DNA from: G963674665 sp964609625
GTDB taxonomy: Bacteria > Desulfobacterota > Desulfovibrionia > Desulfovibrionales > Desulfovibrionaceae
Length of the DNA stretch: 25,673 nucleotides
Direction of reading: 5' to 3'
Assembly (NCBI GenBank): GCA_964609625.1
Contig: CAZSRS010000050.1
Span: 1 to 25,673 of the forward strand
The translations under genes and the position numbers were made by a program. The notes under the pieces were generated by a model that worked only from the letters and a program-made list of their open reading frames with translations, ran no database searches and was not told where the DNA came from. Positions within the stretch are counted from its first letter, which is position 1, and every line of letters begins with the position of its first letter. Below, in pieces: positions 17,208-25,622 of this stretch.

Positions 17208-18391
17208 AAAAACGCACCATCATCGTCTCGGGTTTGGCCGCGACCTACCCCCTGGGCGGCGTGGCCTGGGACTACCTCCAGTACTTCCTCGGCTTCCACA
17301 GACTTGGCCACGACGTCTACTACCTCGAGGACACCGGCGGCTGGGTCTATGACCCCTTCAACGTCACCTTTGTGGAAGATCCGACCTACAACGTCCGTTA
17401 CCTGCGGGACTTCCTGCGCCGACTGGAGCCCGGCCTGGAGAATCGCTTCTGCGTGCGCGCCCCGGACGACACCCACTGGGGGCTCTCCCGCGAGGACCTG
17501 GCCTCGCTGGTGGCCCGCGCCGACGTGCTGTGCAATATCTCCACCACCTGCCAGCTCCGCGAGGAATATCTTCGCATCCCAGTGAAGGTGCTCATCGACT
17601 CCGACCCCATGTACACCCAGGCGGACTTGCCCGGATACCTGCGCGGCGAGGCTGACGCGAAAGCCACGGCGAACATCGAGAACATGCTCCGCCACGACGT
17701 GTTCTTCTCCTTTGCCGAGAACATCGGCAAACCCGGTTGCCTCGTGCCCACGGGCCTCTTCGACTGGAAAACCACGCGCCAGCCGGTGGTGCTCCCGGCC
17801 TGGGAAGGGGGCGGCCCCCCCGAGCGCCAGGTGTTCACCACAGTGCTCTCCTGGCAACCCAAGGAACAGGGGCCGCTGGTCAACGGCGTGCGCTACGGCG
17901 CCAAGAACCTGGAGTTCGAAAAGCTCATGGACCTGCCGCAAAAAACCACGGCCGTGCTGGAGCTGGCCCTGGGCGGCGGGCGCCCCCCGCGTGAACTCCT
18001 GGAACAAAAGGGGTGGAAACTGGTGGACGGCTTTTCCATGTCCCGCACGCCCTGGGAATACCGGGACTACATTCGACGGAGCATGGCCGAGTTCTCCACG
18101 GCCAAGAACGCCTATGTAGCCTCCAGGAGCGGCTGGTTCTCCTGCCGCAGCGCCTGCTATTTGGCCATGGGGCGCCCCGTGGTGGTACAGGACACGGGTT
18201 TCTCGGATTACCTCGAACTCGGGCAGGGTGTACTGCCCTTTGCCGACATGGACGGCGCCCTGGCCGGCATCGAGGCCGTGCGCGGCGACTACCCCCGCCA
18301 TGCCGCGAAAGCCAGGGCGTTTGCCGAACGCTACTTCGACGCGCAAGCGGTGCTCTCCCGACTCCTGCACGAGGCACTGGGGCGGCGCTGA
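17204..18391 (+). CDS. GT-B-fold glycosyltransferase-like protein
   Basis: A 395-residue protein of probable cytoplasmic location, with no signal peptide. The N-terminus (SGLAATYPLGGVAWDYLQYFLGF) has the glycine-rich loop often seen in GT-B acceptor domains, and the C-terminal third (SRSGWFSCRSACYLAMGRPVVVQDTGFSD) resembles the donor-binding region of GT1/GT4-like enzymes, though the classic E-x7-E is not seen. The match is therefore weaker than for the GT4 gene. Its start overlaps the exporter stop (ATGA), indicating translational coupling and a shared task, such as adding the first or last sugar of the exported glycan. Donor and acceptor are unknown. Confidence 0.7.
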   Translation: MKKRTIIVSGLAATYPLGGVAWDYLQYFLGFHRLGHDVYYLEDTGGWVYDPFNVTFVEDPTYNVRYLRDFLRRLEPGLENRFCVRAPDDTHWGLSREDLASLVARADVLCNISTTCQLREEYLRIPVKVLIDSDPMYTQADLPGYLRGEADAKATANIENMLRHDVFFSFAENIGKPGCLVPTGLFDWKTTRQPVVLPAWEGGGPPERQVFTTVLSWQPKEQGPLVNGVRYGAKNLEFEKLMDLPQKTTAVLELALGGGRPPRELLEQKGWKLVDGFSMSRTPWEYRDYIRRSMAEFSTAKNAYVASRSGWFSCRSACYLAMGRPVVVQDTGFSDYLELGQGVLPFADMDGALAGIEAVRGDYPRHAAKARAFAERYFDAQAVLSRLLHEALGRR

Positions 18392-18679
18392 GCATGAGCG
18401 GGCAGGGTATCGGAAACCGGATCACCGCCTCCCGACGATCGATCCCGGCCTCATTGGCAAACGCTCTCATGAAGAAAACCCCTCATTCTGCTTGACGTCT
18501 GGCCCTCGATAGGGGCATGATGTCTATAATTGGTGATAGCCTTCACAAGCTCGTAGTGATTGTTTTCGGTGGGGAGGCTTGTCATCGATATATTTTGTTA
18601 CACTTTCATATTGGCTGGGCTTGATTTGATTGTCAGTAACCTGCCATCATAAATCTACATTTCTCACAGGGAGGAGCGC
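18392..18679 (+). promoter_or_regulatory. Intergenic region with possible promoter for the Cache/MCP genes
   Basis: TTGACG at 18492-18497 is followed after 18 nt by CATGAT (18516-18521); a perfect TATAAT lies at 18525-18530 but without a good -35 at normal spacing. Either could be the -10. A 33-codon frame starts at 18394, just after the preceding stop, but shows no known feature. No clear terminator of the glycan cluster is visible. Confidence 0.35.
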
Positions 18680-19183
18680 ATGAAACGTACATTGCATGTA
18701 GTTATTCTGATTGTTGCTTGTGTCGCCTGGCTGACTTCCGTCGCCTTTGCCCAGGAGAGTGCAACGCCAGAAGAGGTGATCGAGAAATGCAAGCAAGCTG
18801 CCACATTCCTTGCAAGCGAGGGCGAGGCTGGCTTGGTCCAGTTTAACGACCCCAAAGGGCCCTGGGCATGGAAGGACACGTACGTATTCGTATACGATTG
18901 CGAACCCATGATTCTCGTCGCTCATCCCAAGGAGTCACTCATCGGTCAGGAACCGGACAAAATCAAGGACGCCAAGGGCTCGTTCATCAGTATCGACCTG
19001 TGCAGTGCGGTGCAGGACTCTGACTCGGGCTGGGCAGAATACTTCTGGCCCAAGCCAGGGCAGGACACCCCCGCGCGGAAGGTTTCCTACATGCTCAAGG
19101 TGCCCGGACAACCATACACCGTTGGAGCAGGTATATACAGCGACACGGTGAGCGCCGAGGAGTTGAACAAAACAGCCAAATAA
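18680..19183 (+). CDS. Secreted single-Cache-domain sensory protein
   Basis: A 167-residue exported protein. A signal peptide covers about residues 1-25 (hydrophobic core then VAFA before QES). The rest resembles a small Cache (sCache_2-type) ligand-binding domain: helix EEVIEKCKQAATFLASEGEAG, then FNDPKGPWAWKDTYVFVYD, and later AEYFWPKPGQDTPARKVSYM with VGAGIYSD. Such domains usually sit in the extracytoplasmic part of chemoreceptors or kinases; here it stands alone and soluble. GGGAGGAG just before the ATG is a strong ribosome-binding site. The chemoreceptor gene starts 77 nt downstream, so the protein may bind a ligand in the periplasm and present it to that receptor (inference). Two or three cysteines are present; their role is unknown. 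Confidence 0.85.
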   Translation: MKRTLHVVILIVACVAWLTSVAFAQESATPEEVIEKCKQAATFLASEGEAGLVQFNDPKGPWAWKDTYVFVYDCEPMILVAHPKESLIGQEPDKIKDAKGSFISIDLCSAVQDSDSGWAEYFWPKPGQDTPARKVSYMLKVPGQPYTVGAGIYSDTVSAEELNKTAK

Positions 19184-19209
19184 GGTCGTGTCGGTGTTAG
19201 GTTTGATAC

Positions 19210-19237
19210 GGGAGGGGAGCCAATGCCCCCTCCCCTT
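19210..19237 (+). repeat. Hairpin between Cache protein and chemoreceptor genes
   Basis: GGGAGGGG (19210-19217) pairs with CCCCTCCC (19227-19234), with a further GC/GC pair possible inside the 9-nt loop. It is followed by CTTCATT, a weak U-rich tail. It could act as a partial terminator or attenuator that lets more Cache protein than receptor be made. Confidence 0.6.
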
Positions 19238-19260
19238 CATTAACACGCGAGAGGCCCATC

Positions 19261-21339
19261 ATGTCTATCCGCATCAAAATACTGATTCTCGTTTTCCTGG
19301 GTATTCTGGCTTGCGTGGCCATTGCGGTTCTCAACACACTGTCCTCCTCTGCTGTAGCCTCGATCATGTCCTTGCGTGAAGACATCAATACAAACGCCAT
19401 GTGTGTATTGCAGGTACGCTTGGCTGAAAAGGATTTCATAAATTCAGCTGACGAGGCAAGCTGGAATCGACTGCAAAGATTCTTACGCGAGGGCAAGGAG
19501 TGTCAAAACAATGCCGCACAAATCATCAATGACTACCAAACTGAACTTGAAAGCCTCGCCAACGCCTGGAACGCATATGAAGTCGAATTGCCCAAAATAA
19601 GAGAAAACGTTGCCCTGCTTCGAGACACACTGCAACACTATGAAACTGCGGGAAGAGCACTCACCAGCTACCTTGATCAACAATACATCTTGCGGTTGGA
19701 GCAGGAAAACATAGAAGCGAATTTCTCTGGCGCGTCGATTTCCGCATCTCGCCAAGCGGTACTGGATAACGCCAAGAACCTGGTGGGAATTTTTGTGCGT
19801 ATGCGCAGCAATGTCCAGGAATATCTCTTGTTGAACAATCCGGATCGGTACACACAACAGTATGAAGCCTTTGACAAGGAACTCAAGACCTACAGTAAAA
19901 ATCTCGGCCAAGCCATAACCCTCAGCCGCGACGACGATTTCAAGAAAGCGCTCCCCGAACTCAATGCTCAGATCAAAGGGTACGGAGAGCGAGAGTCCCA
20001 ACTGGTGGACTTGCAGAACCGACAACAAGCACTTGTTGCTAGCTTCGACAAGGCCGGTGAGGACTTGATCCAAACGAGCCAGTCCCTGCTTGCCACGCTA
20101 CGTGATAACTCACATGCCGCCTCCGCGCGCATTGAACGATTGGGCTGGGCGTTGGCAATTGCCGTAACCCTGACACTGCTGCTCCTCGGCGGCTTGATCG
20201 GACGCTCCATCACTTCACCGATCAAGCGCATAGGGTTGTATTCAAAGCAGGTGGCCGGAGGCGATCTGGATGCCACGCCTCAAGGCGTATTCAAGGGCGA
20301 AATGGGCGAACTTCGCTCTGACATCGGCTTCATGGTCACGAATCTCAAGAATATGATGCTCGAGGCCGCGACCAAGAGCACCGAGGCCGAGAAACAAGCA
20401 CGGCATGCGGCCGTGGCCATGCGCCAAGCTGAAGACGCCAAGCGTGAAGCAGAGCTGGCCAAGGCCCAGGGCATGCTTCACGCCGCCAACAGGCTCGAGG
20501 ATGTCGTTGCGGTGGTCTCATCCGCTTCAGAGCAGTTGTCCGCCCAGGTGGAACAGTCCAGCCGCGGGGCGGAGGTGCAATCCCAGCGCGTCTCGGAAAC
20601 CGCAACGGCCATGGAACAGATGAATGCAACCGTGCTGGAGGTGGCAAAAAGCTCCTCGCTTGCTGCTGACACGGCAGAAATGGCTCGCCTGAAAGCTTTG
20701 GAAGGGGCGGATGTGGTCAACAAAGTTGTCGTTGAAATGGGCGCGGTCAACGGCCAGGCGCAGGAAATGAAAAAGGATATGCTCGATCTGGGACAGCAGG
20801 CCGAAGGAATCGGGCAAATCCTCAACGTCATCTCCGACATCGCCGATCAGACCAACCTCCTGGCACTTAACGCAGCCATCGAGGCAGCGCGCGCTGGAGA
20901 GACAGGCAGGGGTTTCGCCGTGGTGGCGGACGAAGTGCGCAAACTCGCCGAAAAAACCATGACCGCCACCAAACAGGTGGGCGACGCCATTCGCAGAATC
21001 CAGCACGGAGCGGCCAAGAACATCGCCAATGTCGAAAAGGCCGGCTCCACCATCATACAGGCCACGCAGCTGTCCAACACCTCGGGCCAAGCGCTCAAGG
21101 ACATCGTGTCACTTGTGGAACGAGCCTCGGATCAGGTTCGTTCCATTGCCACGGCTTCTGAAGAACAATCCGCGGCCAGCGAGGAAATCAGCAGGAGCAT
21201 CGACGACGTACAACGAGTCTCCATGGAGACAGCGGAGGCGATGAGCCAAAGCGCCAGGGCGGTAACCGAGCTGAACTCCCAATCGCAGAAACTGCAAACA
21301 CTCATCAAGGATCTGAAAGACGAGGGTGCGACATCCTGA
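19261..21339 (+). CDS. Methyl-accepting chemotaxis protein, second long-sensor receptor
   Basis: Chemoreceptor of 692 residues. First membrane helix about 6-28; long helical periplasmic part about 29-293, similar in size to the HBM type; second membrane helix about 295-317; HAMP about 318-370; a charged Ala/Glu-rich helix (about 376-410); and the signalling hairpin with IADQTNLLALNAAIEAARAG (from about 526). The sensor sequence is clearly different from that of the receptor at 3201-5249, so another ligand is likely. No CheR-tether pentapeptide is seen at the C-terminus. The upstream neighbour encodes a soluble Cache protein that may serve as its ligand-bearing partner. The ATG at 19261 has CGAGAGG upstream. 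No other chemotaxis gene is adjacent. Confidence 0.93.
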   Translation: MSIRIKILILVFLGILACVAIAVLNTLSSSAVASIMSLREDINTNAMCVLQVRLAEKDFINSADEASWNRLQRFLREGKECQNNAAQIINDYQTELESLANAWNAYEVELPKIRENVALLRDTLQHYETAGRALTSYLDQQYILRLEQENIEANFSGASISASRQAVLDNAKNLVGIFVRMRSNVQEYLLLNNPDRYTQQYEAFDKELKTYSKNLGQAITLSRDDDFKKALPELNAQIKGYGERESQLVDLQNRQQALVASFDKAGEDLIQTSQSLLATLRDNSHAASARIERLGWALAIAVTLTLLLLGGLIGRSITSPIKRIGLYSKQVAGGDLDATPQGVFKGEMGELRSDIGFMVTNLKNMMLEAATKSTEAEKQARHAAVAMRQAEDAKREAELAKAQGMLHAANRLEDVVAVVSSASEQLSAQVEQSSRGAEVQSQRVSETATAMEQMNATVLEVAKSSSLAADTAEMARLKALEGADVVNKVVVEMGAVNGQAQEMKKDMLDLGQQAEGIGQILNVISDIADQTNLLALNAAIEAARAGETGRGFAVVADEVRKLAEKTMTATKQVGDAIRRIQHGAAKNIANVEKAGSTIIQATQLSNTSGQALKDIVSLVERASDQVRSIATASEEQSAASEEISRSIDDVQRVSMETAEAMSQSARAVTELNSQSQKLQTLIKDLKDEGATS

Positions 21340-21749
21340 CTTTTCCGCAACGGGTAAATACTTGACTTCGCTTTTCGCGGCGAAGTACTTGGCATTTCGA
21401 GAGCGCCGTCCTGGCGTGCCTTTCATCTCTCACTGCCGAGTACAGCCTGTTTGAAGTGAAACGCGGAATTACACACCAACACTGCCAAGAGTAGTTCCTC
21501 CACCGTCTCGAAACACCGGCGGCAGCGCACTTCCCAAGGCCCTGCAACGCACGTCTGATGCCGAAAATGCTGACCTCCCGCATCCTGCCGATGTAGAATG
21601 AGGGCTGCAAAGCAAATCTTGTACCCATGGCAATGCGCCGTGTACTTGCCCTCGACGCACTCCTCTTGGTATGGTGCGATTCCAGCCGCCCTTGACGTGC
21701 AGCATCTTGATATACCTTGCCTTGACAACGGATGACGCGGGAGGAGGTC
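21340..21749. other. Intergenic region with hairpin and possible minus-strand relic
   Basis: About 410 nt between two + strand genes. A 7-bp hairpin, ACTTCGC (21365-21371) with GCGAAGT (21380-21386), follows the chemoreceptor stop but lacks a T-run. The stretch 21423-21728 is open on the - strand (101 codons, TTG start), giving a Cys/His-containing product with segments such as YTAHCHGYKICF and EVRCRRCFETVEELL. No ribosome-binding site or known family is apparent, so it is kept as an unconfirmed frame or decayed gene rather than a CDS. Confidence 0.4.
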
Positions 21750-22739
21750 ATGTACGGGAAGCTGTATGCGCTATTCTTGCTGTCCCTGGGGCTAGCCATT
21801 ACCTTTACCCCTGCCTGCACCGGAGAACACGAGACGGCAACGCCGAAACCGCTGCGTGTGGGCTGGTCCCTATGGCCTGGGTGGTATCCCATCGTCATTG
21901 CGCGGGAGAAGGGCTTTTTCGCGAAGCACGGTGTGGATGTGGACCCGATACTCTACGATTCCTATACGGACATCTTCTCGGATTTCGCGGCCGGTTCATT
22001 GGACGCGGCCCACGGGGGGCTCTACGAACTGCTCAAGAGCAACGTACCGAGCATGAAAGTGGTGCTGGCGACTGACTATTCAGACGGAGCGGAAGGGCTG
22101 GTGGTAACGCCGGACATCACGGACCCCGCCGACCTCAAGGGCAAGCGCATCGGGATTCAGGGAGCGCTTTCAGGCAGCGAATTCATCATCCTGACCTTGC
22201 TCCGTCGCCATGGTCTGGCCCGCAGCGACCTCACCCTGTTGGATGTGGGGCCTGAAATCGTCCTGGAGACCATGCCGGACAGAATTCAAGGCGGATACAC
22301 CTGGGAACCGTTCCTTTCAAAAGCACTGCAAAAAGGCTATAAAGTCCTCTTCACCACTGCTGACACACCCGGCATGATCCCCGACGTCATCGCATTCCAG
22401 GGCAACGTGGTACAGCAAAGGGCGCGCGAGGTGCAGGCCTTCGTGGATGCCTGGTTCGAAGCACAGGAGTATTGGCTCGCCCACCGCGCCGAAGGTGACG
22501 CCCTCATCGCCAAGACCCTTGGATTCAAGCCCGAGGAAATCTCGTTGGAAGGCTGCCATGTCCTCACGCGTCAGGACAACCTGGAAGCATTTGAGAAGAC
22601 TGCCGCCCCCTCCTCATTGTTCATCGTCGGCGCCAGTCAGATCGAATTCTTCATCAGTGTGGGTGACGCTTCCCTGGCTCCTGATCTCGAGCAGGTCCTG
22701 GAGCCGTCCTTTGTCCAAAATGTGGGGACCAGACCTTAG
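21750..22739 (+). CDS. NMT1/THI5-like (SsuA/TauA-type) substrate-binding lipoprotein
   Basis: Periplasmic binding protein of 329 residues. The N-terminus is a lipoprotein signal: hydrophobic stretch then TPAC with the lipidated Cys at position 23. The mature part has the family pattern: LRVGWSLWPGWYPIVIAREKG near the start, FAAGSLDAAHGG, DLKGKRIGIQGALSGSEFII and GGYTWEPF. Relatives bind sulfonates, nitrate, pyrimidine precursors or similar small molecules for ABC import. No permease or ATPase gene is adjacent; instead a membrane histidine kinase follows 135 nt downstream, suggesting a binding protein used for sensing. The ATG at 21750 is preferred over 21732 because GGGAGGAGG precedes it and because it leaves a proper signal peptide. 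Ligand unknown. Confidence 0.88.
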   Translation: MYGKLYALFLLSLGLAITFTPACTGEHETATPKPLRVGWSLWPGWYPIVIAREKGFFAKHGVDVDPILYDSYTDIFSDFAAGSLDAAHGGLYELLKSNVPSMKVVLATDYSDGAEGLVVTPDITDPADLKGKRIGIQGALSGSEFIILTLLRRHGLARSDLTLLDVGPEIVLETMPDRIQGGYTWEPFLSKALQKGYKVLFTTADTPGMIPDVIAFQGNVVQQRAREVQAFVDAWFEAQEYWLAHRAEGDALIAKTLGFKPEEISLEGCHVLTRQDNLEAFEKTAAPSSLFIVGASQIEFFISVGDASLAPDLEQVLEPSFVQNVGTRP

Positions 22740-22874
22740 AGAGCACCCTGGGGCGTACTGTCACAAGGGAATTCCGGCGGAATTGGAAACTCCCCTCATT
22801 CCGTGTTCCGAACATCAGGCAACCCCGCTGTGGGCAACATGATGTGCGGAATGATGAACGTGTTGAAGGGTAAC

Positions 22875-25463
22875 ATGCTATTCAAGTCCATCCAGCGGAT
22901 TGTGGGCACCCACAACCACCAGCTCCCCCTGCTGGTGCTCGACGCCGTCCTGGCCTTCCTGCTGGCCGCACTCGTGTCCCGCTTTCTCCTGCATCCCTCG
23001 GGAAACGCACAGCCGGCTTATTTGTCGCTTACCCTACTGAGCCTGGCCTTTTTCCCGATCTTCTTCGCCGCACGGTCCTTTTCAGGTCGAGCCAAGCTCA
23101 AGTGGAAGCTCGTAAGCGCCTTTCTGCTCATCTCGTTGGTGCCGGCAAGCCTCCTGTCCCTTCTGGACCAGCGCAGCACCTACAACGCCCTGTCCGCCAA
23201 CAGCAGGCAAGCCATGTTGAGTGCCGCCAACCGGACGGCCATGACGCTCGACAGTTTCATCCTGGCCAATCTCGCCACCGTACGCACCGAATCCATGATT
23301 CCACAGTTCGCCGACTTCCTCGCCCTGCCCCCTGACATCGCGGCCAACAGTCCCGAGGAGCAGGCGATCATGAGCATCCTCGATTCCCTCAAGCGACGGG
23401 ATCAGATCAACATAACGTCCATCGCGCTCCTGAACCTTCAGGGCATTTCCGTCGCCGACACCTACGGCCCTGACAGCGGCTCGGACAAGTCAACACGACT
23501 CTACTTCCTGGAGCCCCTCAGGACTGGCTTGCCCTATGTCTCACCGGTGGGCATGGCGGGCTTGACCAGGCAACCCTCCCTGTATTTCAGCTGCCCGGTG
23601 CGCGACACCGCCGGAAACATCGTCGGCATGCTGCGTTTCCGCTACAAGGCTTCCGTATTGCAACAGTTGTTACTTACCGACGCGAGAGAAGGCGACGAGA
23701 CCCTCGCCGCGGTACTCGTGGACGAGGTCGGCATACGACTGGCGGACAGCAGGAGGCCGGACCTCGTCTTGACTCCCGCCTTTCCCCTGCGCCAAGAGGC
23801 AAGCGTCACATTGCAGGAGCAGCGGCGTATGACCATCCCAGCCGCGTCCGGCCTGGACATGGGAGTGGACTTCCAGGCCCTGGACCCGGCCGCTCCATCC
23901 TTTTTCCGCGCCCCCCTGCATGGCCCGGAATCCGAAACCACGTTGAACGTCAAGACGAGGTTGCGCAGCACTCCCTGGACACTCGTCCTGGGCTACTCCG
24001 AGTCCGCGAACCTGGCCAGGATCGAAAGCCAGTCCTTCAATGCCCTGATCCTTGTGTTGTGCGTGGCCGTGGCCGTGATCTTCGGAACGCTGTTTTTCAC
24101 GCGCAGGATCACCGAGCCTTTAATGCAGCTCACTGCCGCGGCCGACGCAATCTCACGGGGACAGGAGGACGTGCTCGTGGACCTTAAGGGTAACACGGAA
24201 ATCGGTGAACTCGCCGGAACCTTCAACACCATGAGCGAGGCGCTGCGAACTTCGCGGCAAAAGCTCATCGCCTCGGGCGAGCGCCTCCAGACCCTGCTGG
24301 ACACACTGCCCGACGCGGTCCTGGTACACGGCGAACAGGGGGAAATACTGGACGTGAACCGCAGTTTCCAGACGCTGTTCGGATACTCCCAGGCGGAAGC
24401 CGCGCAACTGAGCATCGAGACCTTGAGTGGGGGCGGTCTGACCACGCGAGACGTCATACGGCATTTCCAGCACTGTATCCTCCACGGTGCCTGCGAGTTC
24501 GAGTGGACATCGCGCCGCAAGGACGGAACGAATTTCCCTTCATCCGTCCGCCTGCGCAAGCTGGCTTTGCAGGAAGGCCCGCGCGTCATGGCCGTTATCA
24601 TGGACGATACCGTGAAGAAACGCTCCGAACAGACCCTGTTGCACGCCAAGGAACAGTTGGAGCAAAAGGTGGAAGAACGCACCAGGGAATTGCGCGAAGC
24701 CAACGAACAGTTGCAGCAGCTCGACGCGCTCAAGAGCGCGTTCATCTCCATGGTCTCTCACGAATTGCGCACACCCCTGACATCCGTGCTCGGCTTCGCC
24801 AAGCTCACCGCCAAGGCATTCAGGAAGAACTTCTTGCCCCTGGTGGAACAGAACCCGGAATTGGCCAAGCGGGGTGAGGTGGTACTGAACAATCTGTTGG
24901 TCATCGAAAGCGAGGGGGCCAGGCTTGCCAGGCTTGTCCACGAACTGTTGGACATCAACAAGATTGAGTCCGGCAAGAGCGAATGGCATGACGTAGAACT
25001 GCACTTGGGGGAAGAGATGCACGCCGCGGTGTCGACCATGCAGGCCGAATTCGCGGAAAAGCCGTCAATCCATTTCGAGAGTGTCATCGATCCGCAGACC
25101 CCTCCTGTCAAGGCTGACCGCGACCGCATACGGCAACTCTTCCTCAATTTGTTGTCCAATGCGTTGAAGTTCACTGCCACGGGTTTCATCAGGATCAGCG
25201 TGTCCCCGACTGCCGGCGGCGCGGGAGTGGAAACGCGGGTGCGGGACAGCGGCAGAGGCATTCCACCCCAGGACCTGGAGCGTATCTTCGAAAAGTTCTA
25301 CCAGGTGCCGGCTCCTGACCAGGACTTGGCCAAGTCCAAAGGCACTGGACTCGGCCTGGCCATCTGCCGGCAAATCGTGGAGCACTACGGCGGCACGCTG
25401 CGGGCGGAATCCACCTTGGGACAGGGAGCAACCTTCATCGTCACCCTGCCCGCGGCCCGATAA
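22875..25463 (+). CDS. Membrane sensor histidine kinase (periplasmic sensor-HAMP-PAS-HisKA-HATPase)
   Basis: Inner-membrane kinase of about 862 residues. Hydrophobic segments lie at about 17-38, 48-67 and 78-97, then an extracytoplasmic sensor that looks like a double Cache domain (about 98-385), a fourth membrane helix (about 388-408), HAMP (about 409-460), PAS (about 465-590), a coiled coil, HisKA with His629 in MVSHELRTP, and HATPase with LLSNALKF, DSGRGIPP and GTGLGLAICRQIVEHYGG. No receiver is attached and no response regulator follows. The gene order, directly after a substrate-binding lipoprotein, suggests that protein may modulate the kinase. Start codon uncertain: ATG 22875 has GAAGG 5 nt upstream; in-frame ATGs at 22839 and 22854 and a GTG at 22803 are alternatives. 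Confidence 0.9.
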   Translation: MLFKSIQRIVGTHNHQLPLLVLDAVLAFLLAALVSRFLLHPSGNAQPAYLSLTLLSLAFFPIFFAARSFSGRAKLKWKLVSAFLLISLVPASLLSLLDQRSTYNALSANSRQAMLSAANRTAMTLDSFILANLATVRTESMIPQFADFLALPPDIAANSPEEQAIMSILDSLKRRDQINITSIALLNLQGISVADTYGPDSGSDKSTRLYFLEPLRTGLPYVSPVGMAGLTRQPSLYFSCPVRDTAGNIVGMLRFRYKASVLQQLLLTDAREGDETLAAVLVDEVGIRLADSRRPDLVLTPAFPLRQEASVTLQEQRRMTIPAASGLDMGVDFQALDPAAPSFFRAPLHGPESETTLNVKTRLRSTPWTLVLGYSESANLARIESQSFNALILVLCVAVAVIFGTLFFTRRITEPLMQLTAAADAISRGQEDVLVDLKGNTEIGELAGTFNTMSEALRTSRQKLIASGERLQTLLDTLPDAVLVHGEQGEILDVNRSFQTLFGYSQAEAAQLSIETLSGGGLTTRDVIRHFQHCILHGACEFEWTSRRKDGTNFPSSVRLRKLALQEGPRVMAVIMDDTVKKRSEQTLLHAKEQLEQKVEERTRELREANEQLQQLDALKSAFISMVSHELRTPLTSVLGFAKLTAKAFRKNFLPLVEQNPELAKRGEVVLNNLLVIESEGARLARLVHELLDINKIESGKSEWHDVELHLGEEMHAAVSTMQAEFAEKPSIHFESVIDPQTPPVKADRDRIRQLFLNLLSNALKFTATGFIRISVSPTAGGAGVETRVRDSGRGIPPQDLERIFEKFYQVPAPDQDLAKSKGTGLGLAICRQIVEHYGGTLRAESTLGQGATFIVTLPAAR

Positions 25464-25579
25464 CGTCTTGCGCCTACAGCCAGGGGCCTTCCAATCCCCA
25501 CTACGCGCGGCAGTCGCCAACAATGACCGCCCGTGCCCTGAAAACAGGAAAACGATCGAGGAGGAAATCGCACCCACCT

Positions 25580-25614
25580 AAAAAAGCCCCTGCGGTTGTT
25601 CACCGTAAGGGCTT
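25580..25614 (-). terminator. Intrinsic terminator for the tRNA-Arg gene, possibly bidirectional
   Basis: A 12-position stem with one mismatch and one G-U pair joins 25584-25595 to 25603-25614 around a 7-nt loop. Read on the - strand it is followed by six T residues (25580-25585 as A on +), a classic terminator placed 8 nt after the tRNA 3' end. On the + strand GATTTTCC follows, so it may also stop transcription from the kinase gene. Confidence 0.85.
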
Positions 25615-25622
25615 GATTTTCC

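Noticed and set aside
18394..18495. A 33-codon frame beginning 2 nt after the GT-B-like gene stop
   Set aside because: Too short, with no recognisable feature; its end overlaps a promoter-like TTGACG.
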